A stretch of 64,000 nucleotides of DNA from Sphaerisporangium sp. TRM90804 (GTDB lineage: Bacteria; Actinomycetota; Actinomycetes; Streptosporangiales; Streptosporangiaceae). The notes below the pieces were generated by a model. That model was not told the origin of the DNA, did not search any database, and saw only the letters and a list, made by a program, of their open reading frames with translations. The stretch's first letter is position 1, and each line of letters opens with the position of its first letter. The stretch spans positions 62,001 to 126,000 of the forward strand of contig NZ_JARWAC010000004.1 in assembly GCF_029846175.1 (NCBI RefSeq). The letters are read 5' to 3'. The position numbers and the translations under genes were made by a program. Shown one piece after another: positions 26,599 to 35,640 of the stretch.

Positions 26599-27425
26599 CG
26601 TCCGGTTCGGGCGTCACCCGGCGCGCGGTGGCCGGCGCGCCGACCTCACGGGCGAACCGCCGCTGGTGGGACTCCGCGGCCGACGACTACCAGGCCGAGC
26701 ACGGCGCGTTCCTCGGCGACGCCGCCTTCGTGTGGTGCCCCGAAGGGCTGGACGAGGCGCAGGCGCGCCTGCTGGGCGAGGTTCGCGGCAGGCGCGTGCT
26801 GGAGATCGGGTGCGGCGCCGGGCAGTGCGGCCGGTGGCTGGCCGGTCAGGGCGCCGAGGTCGCGGCCTTCGACCTGTCCTTCCGTCAGCTCCAGCACTCG
26901 CGGCGCATCGACGACGGGCTCGGCGCGCGGCTCCCGGTCGTGCAGGCGGACGCCGGCCGCCTGCCCTTCGCCGGCGCGTCGTTCGACCTCGCGTGCTCGG
27001 CGTTCGGGGCGCTCCCGTTCGTCGCCGACGCCGGGGCCGTGCTCGCCGAGGTGCGCAGGGTGCTGCGGCCGGGCGGGCGCTTCGTGTTCTCCGTCAGCCA
27101 CCCCGTCCGGTGGGCGTTTCCCGACGATCCCGGCGAGCGCGGGCTGACCGCCGACCGCTCCTACTTCGACCGCGCCCCGTACGTCGAGCAGGACGAGCAC
27201 GGCGAGCCGTCCTACGTGGAGCACCACCGCACGCTCGGCGACTGGGTGGGCGCCATCGTGGGGGCCGGGCTGACGCTCACCTCGCTGGTCGAGCCCGAGT
27301 GGCCTCAGGGCCACACCCGCACGTGGGGCGGCTGGAGCCCGCTCCGCGGCCGTCATCTGCCCGGCACGGCGATCTTCACGTGCGAGCGGGCGCGGACGGC
27401 CCCGGCTGGAGACGGCAACGCCTGA
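26595..27425 (+). CDS. SAM-dependent class I methyltransferase
   Basis: A 276-aa Rossmann-fold methyltransferase. SAM motif I is VLEIGCGAGQCGRWL, acidic motif II is VAAFDLSFRQL, and the post-motif FDLACSAFGALPFV and VLRPGGRFVFSVSHP are typical of Methyltransf_11-type enzymes. Near the C-terminus it has an aromatic stretch (EWPQGHTRTWGGWSP). Translationally coupled to DUF4191. The substrate is unknown; family members methylate small molecules or tRNA. Confidence 0.87.
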   Translation: MTSGSGVTRRAVAGAPTSRANRRWWDSAADDYQAEHGAFLGDAAFVWCPEGLDEAQARLLGEVRGRRVLEIGCGAGQCGRWLAGQGAEVAAFDLSFRQLQHSRRIDDGLGARLPVVQADAGRLPFAGASFDLACSAFGALPFVADAGAVLAEVRRVLRPGGRFVFSVSHPVRWAFPDDPGERGLTADRSYFDRAPYVEQDEHGEPSYVEHHRTLGDWVGAIVGAGLTLTSLVEPEWPQGHTRTWGGWSPLRGRHLPGTAIFTCERARTAPAGDGNA

Positions 27426-27459
27426 GGGGGGCGTCCGGGTGGCGGCGACCTCGGGCGGG

Positions 27460-27918
27460 CTAGGCGCGGACCACCACGGTGCCGGCGGCGCGGTCGTGCA
27501 GGCCGCGCTGGTCGCGGTCCCAGATCAGGGCGGGGACGGCCAGGCAGAGCAGCAGCGTTCTGAGCAGGATCGACCCGAACGACGGGCGGCCTCCGCCGAG
27601 GGCGGCGATCCTGATGCCGAACAGCCGCATGCCGAGCGTCATGCCCAAGGTGCCGGCGAGCAGCACGTACTCCAGGGCGAACAGGCCGAGCCCGACCCAG
27701 CTCGCGTACCGGGGGTCGACGTTCAGCAGGCCCCGGCCGATCGCCCAGGTGCAGACCACCCAGTCGACGACGACGGCGCCGATGCGCCGGCCGAAGCCGG
27801 CGACCGCCCCGCTCCCCTGCTCGGGCAGCCCGAGTCGTTCACCCGGATGGCCGAGGTCGACGCCCCCGGCGCGGGTGCCGCCGAGCCAGGTCTGGGTCCA
27901 TCTCGGTTCCCTGCTCAT
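27460..27918 (-). CDS. RDD family membrane protein
   Basis: A 152-aa protein with the RDD signature: Arg-Arg near the first helix (GFGRRIGAVVVDWVV) and the Asp pair in the last helix (WDRDQRGLHDRAAGTVVV), plus three to four hydrophobic segments. Role unknown; some RDD proteins relate to ion transport. It faces away from glnA, and their shared upstream region holds the GlnR-like site. I start at ATG 27918; a longer in-frame start exists. Confidence 0.85.
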   Translation of the reverse strand: MSREPRWTQTWLGGTRAGGVDLGHPGERLGLPEQGSGAVAGFGRRIGAVVVDWVVCTWAIGRGLLNVDPRYASWVGLGLFALEYVLLAGTLGMTLGMRLFGIRIAALGGGRPSFGSILLRTLLLCLAVPALIWDRDQRGLHDRAAGTVVVRA

Positions 27919-27975
27919 GCGGGTAAGATATCCAGGGGCGGCACAGGTCCAGCCATCGGCCCACCCCCCTCCCCT

Positions 27976-28013
27976 TAACATCTGCGAAACAAACGAGACA
28001 TGGGGCGGAAACG
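27976..28013 (+). promoter_or_regulatory. GlnR-type nitrogen operator upstream of glnA
   Basis: Four half sites with exact six-base spacers: TTAAC (27976-27980), GAAAC (27987-27991), GACAT (27998-28002) and GAAAC (28009-28013). This follows the actinomycete GlnR pattern gTnAC-n6-GaAAC repeated twice, with one degenerate half (GACAT). It lies 48 bases before the glnA start and between glnA and the divergent RDD gene. Nitrogen-status control of glnA by GlnR is therefore expected. Confidence 0.75.
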
Positions 28014-28061
28014 GCACAGGCCTAGTTTTCAAGTCTGAAAACCGTGCCCTTGGGAGGTTGG

Positions 28062-29486
28062 ATGTTCAGCTCCGGCGACGACGTCCTGAAGTTCATCCGG
28101 GACGAAGGAGTGCAGTTCGTCGACGTCAGGTTCACCGACCTGCCGGGCACGACGCACCACTTCACTTTTCCCGTCGAGAACTTCGGGGCCAGCGTATTCA
28201 CCGACGGTCTCATGTTCGACGGCTCGTCGATCCGTGGGTTCCAGGCCATTCACGAGTCCGACATGCTGCTACTGCCGGACCCCTCGACGGCGGTGGTCGA
28301 CCAGTTCCGCGACCACAAGACGCTGATCATCAACTTCTTCGTGCACGACCCGCTGACCGGCGAGCCCTACAGCCGTGACCCGCGGAACGTGGCGCGCAAG
28401 GCCGAGGAGTACCTCCGCGGCACCGGCATCGCCGACACGGTGTACTTCGGCCCCGAGGCCGAGTTCTACATCTTCGACGACGTGCGCTTCTCCACGAGCC
28501 AGCACGAGAGCTACTACCACATCGACTCCATCGAGGGCGCCTGGAACACCGGCAAGGCCCAGGAGGGCGGCAACCTCGGGTACAAGCCGCGCTACAAGGG
28601 CGGCTACTTCCCGGTGCCGCCGATGGACCACTTCACCGACCTGCGCTCCGAGATGGTGCGCCGGCTGATCGACGCCGGCATCGAGACCGAGATGCAGCAC
28701 CACGAGGTCGGCACCGCCGGGCAGGCCGAGATCGACTTCAGGTTCGGCACGCTGCTCAAGACCGCCGACAACCTGATGATGTACAAGTACATCATCAAGA
28801 GCACGGCGGTGGAGTACGGCCACACGGTGACCTTCATGCCCAAGCCGATCTTCGGTGACAACGGCTCCGGCATGCACTGCCACCAGTCGCTCTGGAAGGA
28901 CGGCGAGCCGCTCTTCTACGACGAGGTCGGCTACGCGGGCCTGTCCGACATGGCGCGCTACTACATCGGCGGCCTGCTCAAGCACGCGCCCGCCCTGCTG
29001 GCCTTCACCAACCCGACGGTGAACTCCTACCACCGCCTGGTGCCGGGCTACGAGGCCCCGGTGAACCTGGTGTACTCCCAGCGCAACCGGTCGGCATGCA
29101 TCCGCATCCCGATCACCGGCTCCAACCCCAAGGCCAAGCGCATCGAGTTCCGGGTGCCCGACCCGTCGTGCAACCCGTACTTCGCGTTCGCCGCGCAGCT
29201 CATGGCGGGCCTCGACGGCATCCGCAACAAGATCGAGCCGCCGCAGCCGGTCGACAAGGACCTGTACGAGCTTCCCCCCGAGGAGGCCGGCCAGGTCCCG
29301 CAGGTCCCCGGCTCCCTTCCGGAGGTCCTCGCGGCCCTGGAGGCCGACCACGAGTTCCTGCTCGAAGGCGGCGTCTTCACGCCCGACCTCATCGAGACCT
29401 GGATCTCCTACAAGCGCGAGAACGAGATCGACCCGATCCGCCTGCGCCCGCACCCGCACGAGTTCGAGCTCTACTACGACGTGTAA
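28062..29486 (+). CDS. glnA: Glutamine synthetase type I (beta)
   Basis: A 474-aa enzyme making glutamine from glutamate, ammonia and ATP. The N-terminal motif is [18 protein letters not shown], the metal-site glutamates are in [12 protein letters not shown], the ATP loop is the [16 protein letters not shown] region, and the adenylylation tyrosine is in DLYELPPEE, so activity should be controlled by GlnE (17 kb downstream). ATG 28062 has GGGAGG five bases upstream; the earlier GTG at 28044 does not. Followed by a strong terminator; a GlnR box lies upstream. Confidence 0.98.
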   Translation: MFSSGDDVLKFIRDEGVQFVDVRFTDLPGTTHHFTFPVENFGASVFTDGLMFDGSSIRGFQAIHESDMLLLPDPSTAVVDQFRDHKTLIINFFVHDPLTGEPYSRDPRNVARKAEEYLRGTGIADTVYFGPEAEFYIFDDVRFSTSQHESYYHIDSIEGAWNTGKAQEGGNLGYKPRYKGGYFPVPPMDHFTDLRSEMVRRLIDAGIETEMQHHEVGTAGQAEIDFRFGTLLKTADNLMMYKYIIKSTAVEYGHTVTFMPKPIFGDNGSGMHCHQSLWKDGEPLFYDEVGYAGLSDMARYYIGGLLKHAPALLAFTNPTVNSYHRLVPGYEAPVNLVYSQRNRSACIRIPITGSNPKAKRIEFRVPDPSCNPYFAFAAQLMAGLDGIRNKIEPPQPVDKDLYELPPEEAGQVPQVPGSLPEVLAALEADHEFLLEGGVFTPDLIETWISYKRENEIDPIRLRPHPHEFELYYDV

Positions 29487-29598
29487 AGATCGAACCGGCT
29501 CTGTGCCGGGCGTTCACGACACGAACGCCTCCTCGGTCCGCACGGCGGCGGGGCCACGTCCGTGGCCTCCTGCCGACGCTCCGAGCCTGAGTTCCACC

Positions 29599-29635
29599 CC
29601 GGCGGGCACCGCTCACGCGGTGCCCGCCGGTTTTT
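29599..29635 (+). terminator. Strong intrinsic terminator of glnA
   Basis: A 14-bp perfect stem (29599-29612 with 29617-29630), loop TCAC, followed by TTTTT (29631-29635). It is the only hairpin I noticed in the window with a clear T-run. The loop contains the stop codon of the convergent HAD gene, so the terminator is partly coding on the other strand. Confidence 0.9.
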
Positions 29636-30331
29636 CGTCCAGCAGCGCCGGGACCGCCGCGAGGGTGGTGACCGTACGCCACGCGCGGCCCGGCTCGGCC
29701 TCGCGCGGCGGGCCCCGGTTAATCCACACCGCGGCCATGCCCGCCTCGGTCGAGGCGTCCACGTCTTCGACCAGATGGTCACCGACATGCAGGCACTCGG
29801 CGGGGGCCACGCCGAACCGCTCGGCCGCGTACCGGTAGATCCGCGGGTCGGGCTTGCGGTGCCCGCAGTCGGCCGCGACCACGGTGTGCTCGAGCAGCTC
29901 CCCCAGGCCGAGCGGCTCGGGGCGGGAGTTGCCGTTGGTGACCAACCCCAGACGGCATCCCATCTCGCGCAGCCTGAGCAGGCACCCGAGCGTGTCCGGA
30001 TACAGCCGTACTTCGGCGTGCCGGGCCCGCATGTACTCGGTGAACACCCGATCGGCGAACCCCGCCCCCGCACCCGCCCGCTGGGCGCACTCCCGCAACG
30101 CCACCCGCCGGACGTCCTCCATCCGGGCCCGCGCGAACGCCGGCCGCGCTGCCACCTCCTCGCGCACCCGGGCCAGCCACGCGCCCGTGACCGGCTCACC
30201 TCTCAGCGAGAGCCCCTCGGCCGCGAACATGCCGGCCGCGAGCGACAGCGCGCGGCGCATCGCCCCTGAAAGTCCCACAGCGTCTCGTCCCCATCGAAGG
30301 TGACCACCGGCCCGCCACCACCCATGTCCAT
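29613..30331 (-). pseudogene. HAD-superfamily hydrolase, frameshifted near its N-terminus
   Basis: The downstream frame (about 220 codons) carries HAD motifs II-IV: GLVTNGNS, the lysine in GHRKPDPRIYR, and HVGDHLVEDVDAS. The catalytic N-terminus is intact but in another frame. From ATG 30331 (GGGAGAG ribosome site) it reads through VVTFDGDETLWDFQG, containing the nucleophile motif DxDxT, then leaves frame at a run of four Gs (30263-30266 on the + strand as cccc). One extra G there would restore a normal enzyme of about 240 aa (GAMRRALSL). Either a recent inactivating deletion or a homopolymer sequencing error. Convergent with glnA. Confidence 0.85.
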
Positions 30332-30416
30332 GTGTCAGCTCTCCCGCGACGTATGAGCGCCTGGGCATGACCAGGATCAAGATGCTCTCCCGGCCGGGCG
30401 CTCGGCTTTACCCGCG

Positions 30417-30459
30417 AAGGCCGCCGGCCATCCCCTTGAAGGAACAGGTTGGCGGCCTT
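30417..30459. terminator. Inverted repeat before ispE
   Basis: AAGGCCGCC (30417-30425) and GGCGGCCTT (30451-30459) form a perfect 9-bp stem over a 25-base spacer between the HAD gene and ispE. It could insulate the biosynthetic block or act as an attenuator or operator for the ispE operon. Confidence 0.4.
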
Positions 30460-30506
30460 TCGCCATTCACGCTCACCTCTTGTTCAGCCCATGACATCAA
30501 CTATTC

Positions 30507-31466
30507 ATGGGTTGTATGTTTGCTTTCGTGAGCACCGTGACGGGGGTGACGGGCGTGACGGTCAGGGCGCCCGCGAAGGTCAACCTCCAGCTCTTCGTCG
30601 GTCCGCTCCGTGACGACGGCTACCACGACCTGGTCAACGTCTTCCAGTCGGTGTCCGTCTACGACGAGGTGACCGTCTCTCCGGCCGAGCGACTTCGGGT
30701 CACCGTCCACGGGGACGACGGCATCGGGACGCGCGCCGTTCCGCGCGACCGCACCAATCTCGCCGCCGAGGCGGTCGCGATTCTCGCCGCCCGTACCGGT
30801 CGCCCGCCGAACGTCGAGATCTCCATTCGCAAGCGCATACCCGTGGCCGGGGGAATGGCCGGCGGAAGCGCCGACGCCGCGGCCGCGCTGGTGGCGTGCG
30901 ACGAGCTGTGGCAGACCGGGCTGGGCGACCGCGAGCTGGGCGACCTCGGCGCGCGGCTGGGAAGCGACGTGCCCTTCATGCTCATGGGCGGCACCGCCGT
31001 CGGTTACGGCAGGGGCGAGCTGCTGGAGCCGCTGGCGGGCCCCGAGCGCTTCCACTGGGTGTTCGTCCGCGCCGAGACCGGCCTTTCGACGGCCGAGGTC
31101 TACCAGGCGCACAGCAGGTCACGCGCCTCGGCGGGAGGCGGTGCGGCGCTGCCTCCCGGGCCGACCACGGGTCTCACCCACGCGCTCGTCCGAGGGGACG
31201 CGCGGCGGCTCGGGGCCGAGCTGAAGAACGATCTCCATCCGACCGTCTTCAAGCTCCGCCCGGAGCTCGAGCACCTCCTCGGCCTCGGCCAGGAGGTCGC
31301 GGCGGCCGGCGCGGTCGTCTCGGGAACCGGCCCCACCTGCGCCTTCCTGGCGAGTTCCGAGGAGCACGCCGACATCATGCGACGGCACCTGTCGCAGATC
31401 ACCGGTTCCGAGCGGGTGCTGGTCGCCCACGGTCCGGTACCGGGCATCGAGCGGGTCCCGCCGTGA
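30507..31466 (+). CDS. ispE: 4-diphosphocytidyl-2-C-methyl-D-erythritol kinase
   Basis: A 319-aa GHMP kinase phosphorylating CDP-methylerythritol in the MEP isoprenoid pathway. Motif 1 is APAKVNLQLFVG with DGYHDLVNVFQSV, the ATP loop is PVAGGMAGGSADAAAAL, and motif 3 is VVSGTGPTCAFL. All are canonical for actinobacterial IspE. The first 20 or so residues are Val/Thr/Gly-rich, and the true start may be GTG 30528 or later. Unusually it is not beside rsmA/ksgA but heads an ispE-ispD-like-SDR operon next to NRPS-type genes. It is probably a second, pathway-dedicated copy, though it could be the only one. Confidence 0.9.
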   Translation: MGCMFAFVSTVTGVTGVTVRAPAKVNLQLFVGPLRDDGYHDLVNVFQSVSVYDEVTVSPAERLRVTVHGDDGIGTRAVPRDRTNLAAEAVAILAARTGRPPNVEISIRKRIPVAGGMAGGSADAAAALVACDELWQTGLGDRELGDLGARLGSDVPFMLMGGTAVGYGRGELLEPLAGPERFHWVFVRAETGLSTAEVYQAHSRSRASAGGGAALPPGPTTGLTHALVRGDARRLGAELKNDLHPTVFKLRPELEHLLGLGQEVAAAGAVVSGTGPTCAFLASSEEHADIMRRHLSQITGSERVLVAHGPVPGIERVPP

Positions 31467-31517
31467 CGCCGAGAGGCCCGGCTCGCGATCACGACTGGCC
31501 GGCACGGCCGAAGGAGA

Positions 31518-32276
31518 GTGTTGGCGCACCACGTGGACCACGTGTCCGTCCAGCCGTCGACCGGCGGCGTCACAGCGATCATTCTCGGCGCCGGTCAGGG
31601 TGAACGGCTCGGCCAGGGCCCGAAGGCCGCGCTGGAACTGCGGGGCCGTCCGCTGCTGTGGTGGATCCTCCGTTCGGTGCTGACCAACGTCACCGTCGAC
31701 GAGGTGGTGCTGGTCGTTCCCGAGTCCGTGCTGGCGACGGCCCGGGCCGTGGTCGGCGCCTTCCCCGACCGGCTGGTCATGAAGGTCGTCCTGGGCGGTG
31801 CGACGCGCCAGGAGAGCGCCTGGCTCGGAATCCAGGCCGGCCGGCGGCACTCCCCGTACGTGGCGATCGCCGAGGCCGCCCGGCCGCTCACGCCGGCGGG
31901 GGTCATCGACGAACTGGTGGGACGCCTGGCCACCGAGCAGGGCCACCTCGCGGGCGCGCTCCCCGGAATCCCGATGTTCGACACGATGCGCAGGGCCGAG
32001 ACCACGGGGCGGTCCCTGGGCACCGTGAACCGGAGCGAACTGGTGGCGTGCCAGACACCGCAGGTGGTGTGCAGACGCTGTTTCGCCGACGCGTACCACC
32101 TCGCCCGGGAGAAGGGCCTGCAGATCACGGACGACGCGGGGCTGGTCGAACTGGAGGGCGGCGACATACAGATCGTCGAGGGAGATCCCACCAACATCAA
32201 GGTCACCGTCGAGCGCGACTTGCGGATGGTGGAGGCGTTCATGGCGGTCATGCCAAGCGGGAGCACGCCGGAATGA
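31518..32276 (+). CDS. ispD: IspD-like cytidylyltransferase (variant active site)
   Basis: A 252-aa nucleotidyltransferase. The CTP loop is ILGAGQGERLGQGPKAAL, the MEP/cytidine block is VVLGGATRQESAWLG, and DTMRRAE, CQTPQ and the C-terminal GDPTNIKVT are all present with the catalytic Arg and Lys residues. The normally invariant VHDAARP is replaced by IAEAARP, losing the His and changing Asp to Glu at a substrate-binding position. The activity may be normal, weak or directed to another sugar or polyol phosphate. AAGGAGA abuts GTG 31518; TTG 31521 is an alternative. Its stop overlaps the SDR start (ATGA). Confidence 0.82.
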   Translation: MLAHHVDHVSVQPSTGGVTAIILGAGQGERLGQGPKAALELRGRPLLWWILRSVLTNVTVDEVVLVVPESVLATARAVVGAFPDRLVMKVVLGGATRQESAWLGIQAGRRHSPYVAIAEAARPLTPAGVIDELVGRLATEQGHLAGALPGIPMFDTMRRAETTGRSLGTVNRSELVACQTPQVVCRRCFADAYHLAREKGLQITDDAGLVELEGGDIQIVEGDPTNIKVTVERDLRMVEAFMAVMPSGSTPE

Positions 32277-33019
32277 GGGAGTCGGTGCCTATGGACAGTC
32301 ACGCATCGCCGCTGACGGGAAAAGTGGCGGTCATCACCGGAGCCAGCTCGGGTATCGGCGAGGCCGCCGCCCGGACCCTGCACGGGGCCGGCGCGTCCGT
32401 CGTCGTGGCGGCCCGGCGCGAGCAGCGGCTCAAGGAGTTATGCCAGGAGTTGGGCCCGGCACGTGCCGACTGGATGGACGTCGACATCCGCGACCCCGCC
32501 GACGCGCGGCGGCTGATGGGGGCGGCGGTCGAGCGGTTCGGCCGGATCGACGCGCTGATCGCCAATGCGGGCATCGGCGCGTACGGCGGGATTCTCGACT
32601 ACTCCGACGCCGAGGTACGGCAGCTCATCGACACCAACCTGACCGGGACCATCTGGTGCGTGCGCGCCGCCGTCCCCCTCCTCCCGTCCGAGGGGGACAT
32701 CGTGCTCGTCAGCTCCGTGGCCGGGCTTCGCGGGCGCAAGGACGAGGCCGTCTACGCGGCCACGAAGCACGGGGTGACCGGGCTCGCGGGCTCCCTCGAC
32801 CGTGAGCTGCGCGAGCGGGGGATCCGGGTGACGGCGCTCTGTCCCGGCGCGGTGGCGACCGAGTTCGCGCTCGGGCGCGGCCGGGAGGGAACCGCGGCGC
32901 AGTTCGCGAGAATGCTCCGCGCGGACGACGTGGCCCAGGCGATCATGACGGTGCTCACGCAGCCCAGGACGATGAGGACCCTTCTGTGGAGCATGCGCAG
33001 CATGGAGTCGGAGAACTGA
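32273..33019 (+). CDS. Short-chain dehydrogenase/reductase
   Basis: A 248-aa classical SDR. The cofactor motif is VAVITGASSGIGEAA, then NAG in ALIANAGIGAYG, and the catalytic Ser-Tyr-Lys in VSSVAGLRG...YAATKHG. The arginine pair after the second strand (AARREQR) suggests NADP(H). It starts at ATG 32273 overlapping ispD-like (ATGA) with GGGAG ten bases upstream. Last gene of the + strand three-gene operon; it meets the condensation gene end-to-end with only 12 bases between. Substrate unknown. Confidence 0.9.
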   Translation: MRESVPMDSHASPLTGKVAVITGASSGIGEAAARTLHGAGASVVVAARREQRLKELCQELGPARADWMDVDIRDPADARRLMGAAVERFGRIDALIANAGIGAYGGILDYSDAEVRQLIDTNLTGTIWCVRAAVPLLPSEGDIVLVSSVAGLRGRKDEAVYAATKHGVTGLAGSLDRELRERGIRVTALCPGAVATEFALGRGREGTAAQFARMLRADDVAQAIMTVLTQPRTMRTLLWSMRSMESEN

Positions 33020-33031
33020 TCCAGGCGCGGA

Positions 33032-34357
33032 TCAGGCTGGTGACAGCAGCCGTCCGGCCTCGCCGAGGACCTCCTCGACCACGTTCCGGTCGTACCGCCG
33101 GGTGCTGTAGGCGGCGCTCAGGTGGATCGACCGGTCCGTGCGCACTTCACAGTCGATCGTGAGGCCGCGTACGGACGCCTGCCCCGGCTCGGGCTTCAGC
33201 CAGGTGAAGTCGGTGCGGGCGCCCGGCAGGCGGGGGGCCACGGGGTTGGTGGTGATGTTGACGAACATGTACGTCCCGGGCGGCTTGCGGTCGTAGTACT
33301 CGGGGCTGAACCTTCGCAACAGCAGTTCGAAGGGCACCATGCCATGGTTCAGGGCGTGGGCGAGCTCCTCCTGAACACCCTGGACGGCCGAGGAGAAGTC
33401 CGGCGCGCCTTCCGGGACGCTCAGGAAGAGCCGGTTGTTGTAGTAGCCGATGCCGTGGCGGGTGCCCGGCCACACCCGCCTGGAGAAGGGGAAGACCAGC
33501 CCGTAACCGGCCGAGGGGTGCACGCTCCTCGCCGCGGTGACCAGCGCCGCCGTCACCATGCAGAGCGGGCCGGCGCCTCTGGGCGCGCCCGCGCTCCGGC
33601 GGGCGGCGTCCAGGGCTTCGGGCGCGATGTCGCGGGACCAGGTGCCGGCCGGGGGCACGCCGGCCGGCTCGTCACCCGGGGCGGGGAGCGGGATCGGCTG
33701 GAAGGGGCCGCGCCGCGGCCAGCGCCCGGCCCAGTGACGGATGCTCTCCCTGCCGTCGCCGCTCGCCAGCCACCGCTGTTCCCTGGCCGCGAAGTCGGCG
33801 AAGTCCGAGCCGGGACGCATCGATGCCGACTGGACGCCTTCGGCCAGGCTCTGGTAGAGGCTCTCGAAGTCGCGCAGGAACGGCGAGACGGATCCCCCGT
33901 CGAACACGATGTGGTCCACGGCGATCCCCAGCAGCGACCTGGACTCCTCGTGGCGGACGAGTACGGCTCTGGCCAGCGGGGTGTCGCCGAGGGCGAAGGG
34001 GGTCCGCAGCTCCGCCAGTTCCGCCCGCAGCCGGTCCTCCCGCGTGGCCGTGGCCGGCCCGCGGAGATCGACGACCTTCAACGGCCAGTGGACGCCGGAG
34101 GGGGCGCGGCACAGCGCGGTGTCCGGACGGCCGTCGAAGGCGTATCGCAGCGCCGTGTGCCTCCGCATGATGATCGTGAGCGTTCGGGCGACCAGGCCGG
34201 GGTCGATCGGCCCCTGGATCCAGAAGCCGAAGTGACACGGCGGTTTGAGCCAGCCGTCGGGCCCGGTGGCCAGTGCGACGCGGCCCGCCTGGTTCGCGCT
34301 GAGCGGGACCCGCGTGTCCTGTCCGGTGGCGGTGGCGGTGGCGTGTACGACGGGCAT
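33032..34357 (-). CDS. Stand-alone NRPS condensation-domain protein
   Basis: A 441-aa protein of the chloramphenicol-acetyltransferase-like condensation superfamily. The active-site motif reads VDHIVFDGGS: the catalytic second His and the DG of HHxxxDG are kept, but the first His is Asp. Other C-domain blocks are RRHTALRYAF, DFADFAAREQRWLAS, the YYNNRLFLS region and NHGMVPFELLLRRF. It probably forms an amide (or ester) between a carrier-bound acyl group and an acceptor. GGGGGAG precedes ATG 34357. Last gene of the - strand operon. Confidence 0.85.
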   Translation of the reverse strand: MPVVHATATATGQDTRVPLSANQAGRVALATGPDGWLKPPCHFGFWIQGPIDPGLVARTLTIIMRRHTALRYAFDGRPDTALCRAPSGVHWPLKVVDLRGPATATREDRLRAELAELRTPFALGDTPLARAVLVRHEESRSLLGIAVDHIVFDGGSVSPFLRDFESLYQSLAEGVQSASMRPGSDFADFAAREQRWLASGDGRESIRHWAGRWPRRGPFQPIPLPAPGDEPAGVPPAGTWSRDIAPEALDAARRSAGAPRGAGPLCMVTAALVTAARSVHPSAGYGLVFPFSRRVWPGTRHGIGYYNNRLFLSVPEGAPDFSSAVQGVQEELAHALNHGMVPFELLLRRFSPEYYDRKPPGTYMFVNITTNPVAPRLPGARTDFTWLKPEPGQASVRGLTIDCEVRTDRSIHLSAAYSTRRYDRNVVEEVLGEAGRLLSPA

Positions 34358-34392
34358 CGTCGTCTCCCCCTTGTCGGGCTGGTGGAATCGGG

Positions 34393-35640
34393 CTACACGC
34401 GCGACAGGGTCGCGTCCTCGCGTGGCTCCGGTGACGCCTGCGCGCGGTCGTGCACGAACCTGATCGTCCGGGGGACGATCGAGACGACCGCGACCAGGGC
34501 CAGGGCGATGACGATCGACCCGGTCACCGGCATTCCCACCAGGCAGGTCGTGATGATGATCGGGCCCAGGAAGTCCTGGACGCTGGTCCCCAGGGAGAAG
34601 GCGCCGAGATAGGACCCCTCCGAACGCGTTCGCGCGAGGCCGAAGGCCAGCCCCCATCCCCCGGCGGACTGGGTCAGCTCCCCCAGCGTGAGCAGGACGG
34701 TGGTGACGAACAGCACGGCCAGCGCGCCGGTTCCCGGCAGGAACTGCGTGGTCATGAGCGTGAGGCAGGAGAGCGCCGTCAGCACGCCGGAGACGCGGAG
34801 CATCGCCGCGGCCGTCGGCACCGTCTGCGCCCGCCGTGCCACCTTCACCTGCATCAGCACGGTGAGGACGGTGTTGGTGGCGTAGAGCACCGCCACGAGG
34901 TAGGTCGGCGCGTCGGTCTTGAGGGTGACCCAGAGAGGCAGGCCTACCCGCAGGACCGTCGAATGGACGGACAGGATCCCGTTCAGCAGCGTGACGGCGA
35001 GGAACGGGGTGTCGCGAAGCGCGGTGACGCCGCTGTCGCGGGCCATGGACATGACCGGCGTCGCCGCGGCGGGAAGCAGGAGCGACAGGGCCGCCAGCAC
35101 CAGCAGCGCCGCGGCGTTGCCGGCGATCAGGGCCTTCAGCGTGTCCGGGGACTGGGTGGAGAAGGCGAGAGCGGCCATCAGCGCGCCGACCGAGATCCCC
35201 GCGTTGGCGATCGTCCGAAGCTTGGCCTGCACGTTCACCCGGTCGGCGCTCTCGAACAGGGTCGCCACCAGCGTCTGCCGCGCGATGGAGTTGCCGCGTT
35301 CGGCGGCGCCCAGGAACGCCACGACGAGCGTGAACGAGGGGTTCGACTCCACCAGGAGCAGGCAGGCCATCGCGGTAGCGTGCAGCAGCGCGTACACGAT
35401 CGCGACGTTCCGGGGCCGCCGCGCGGCGTCCATGAGGCTGCCCATCGGCACCGCGGCCAGGAAGGCCGCCACGCCGGCGCACCCGAGTGCCAGCCCGATC
35501 TCGGCGACGCTGAATCTCAGGTGGGAGCTGAAGTAGACGACGCTGGTGGGGACGTACAGGCCGCGGCCGAGCGAGGTGACCGCCATCCCGGCCGCGAGTA
35601 TGCGATAGGAGCTCGTGGAGGTCGACATGGCGATCCTCAT
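34393..35640 (-). CDS. MFS transporter
   Basis: A 415-aa protein with about twelve hydrophobic helices and the loop 2-3 motif MGSLMDAARRPRNVA (variant of GxLaDrxGrr). The position inside the cluster suggests export of the product or self-resistance. The ATG at 35640 overlaps the stop of the ATP-grasp gene by one base (TGATG). The substrate cannot be read from the sequence. Confidence 0.87.
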   Translation of the reverse strand: MRIAMSTSTSSYRILAAGMAVTSLGRGLYVPTSVVYFSSHLRFSVAEIGLALGCAGVAAFLAAVPMGSLMDAARRPRNVAIVYALLHATAMACLLLVESNPSFTLVVAFLGAAERGNSIARQTLVATLFESADRVNVQAKLRTIANAGISVGALMAALAFSTQSPDTLKALIAGNAAALLVLAALSLLLPAAATPVMSMARDSGVTALRDTPFLAVTLLNGILSVHSTVLRVGLPLWVTLKTDAPTYLVAVLYATNTVLTVLMQVKVARRAQTVPTAAAMLRVSGVLTALSCLTLMTTQFLPGTGALAVLFVTTVLLTLGELTQSAGGWGLAFGLARTRSEGSYLGAFSLGTSVQDFLGPIIITTCLVGMPVTGSIVIALALVAVVSIVPRTIRFVHDRAQASPEPREDATLSRV

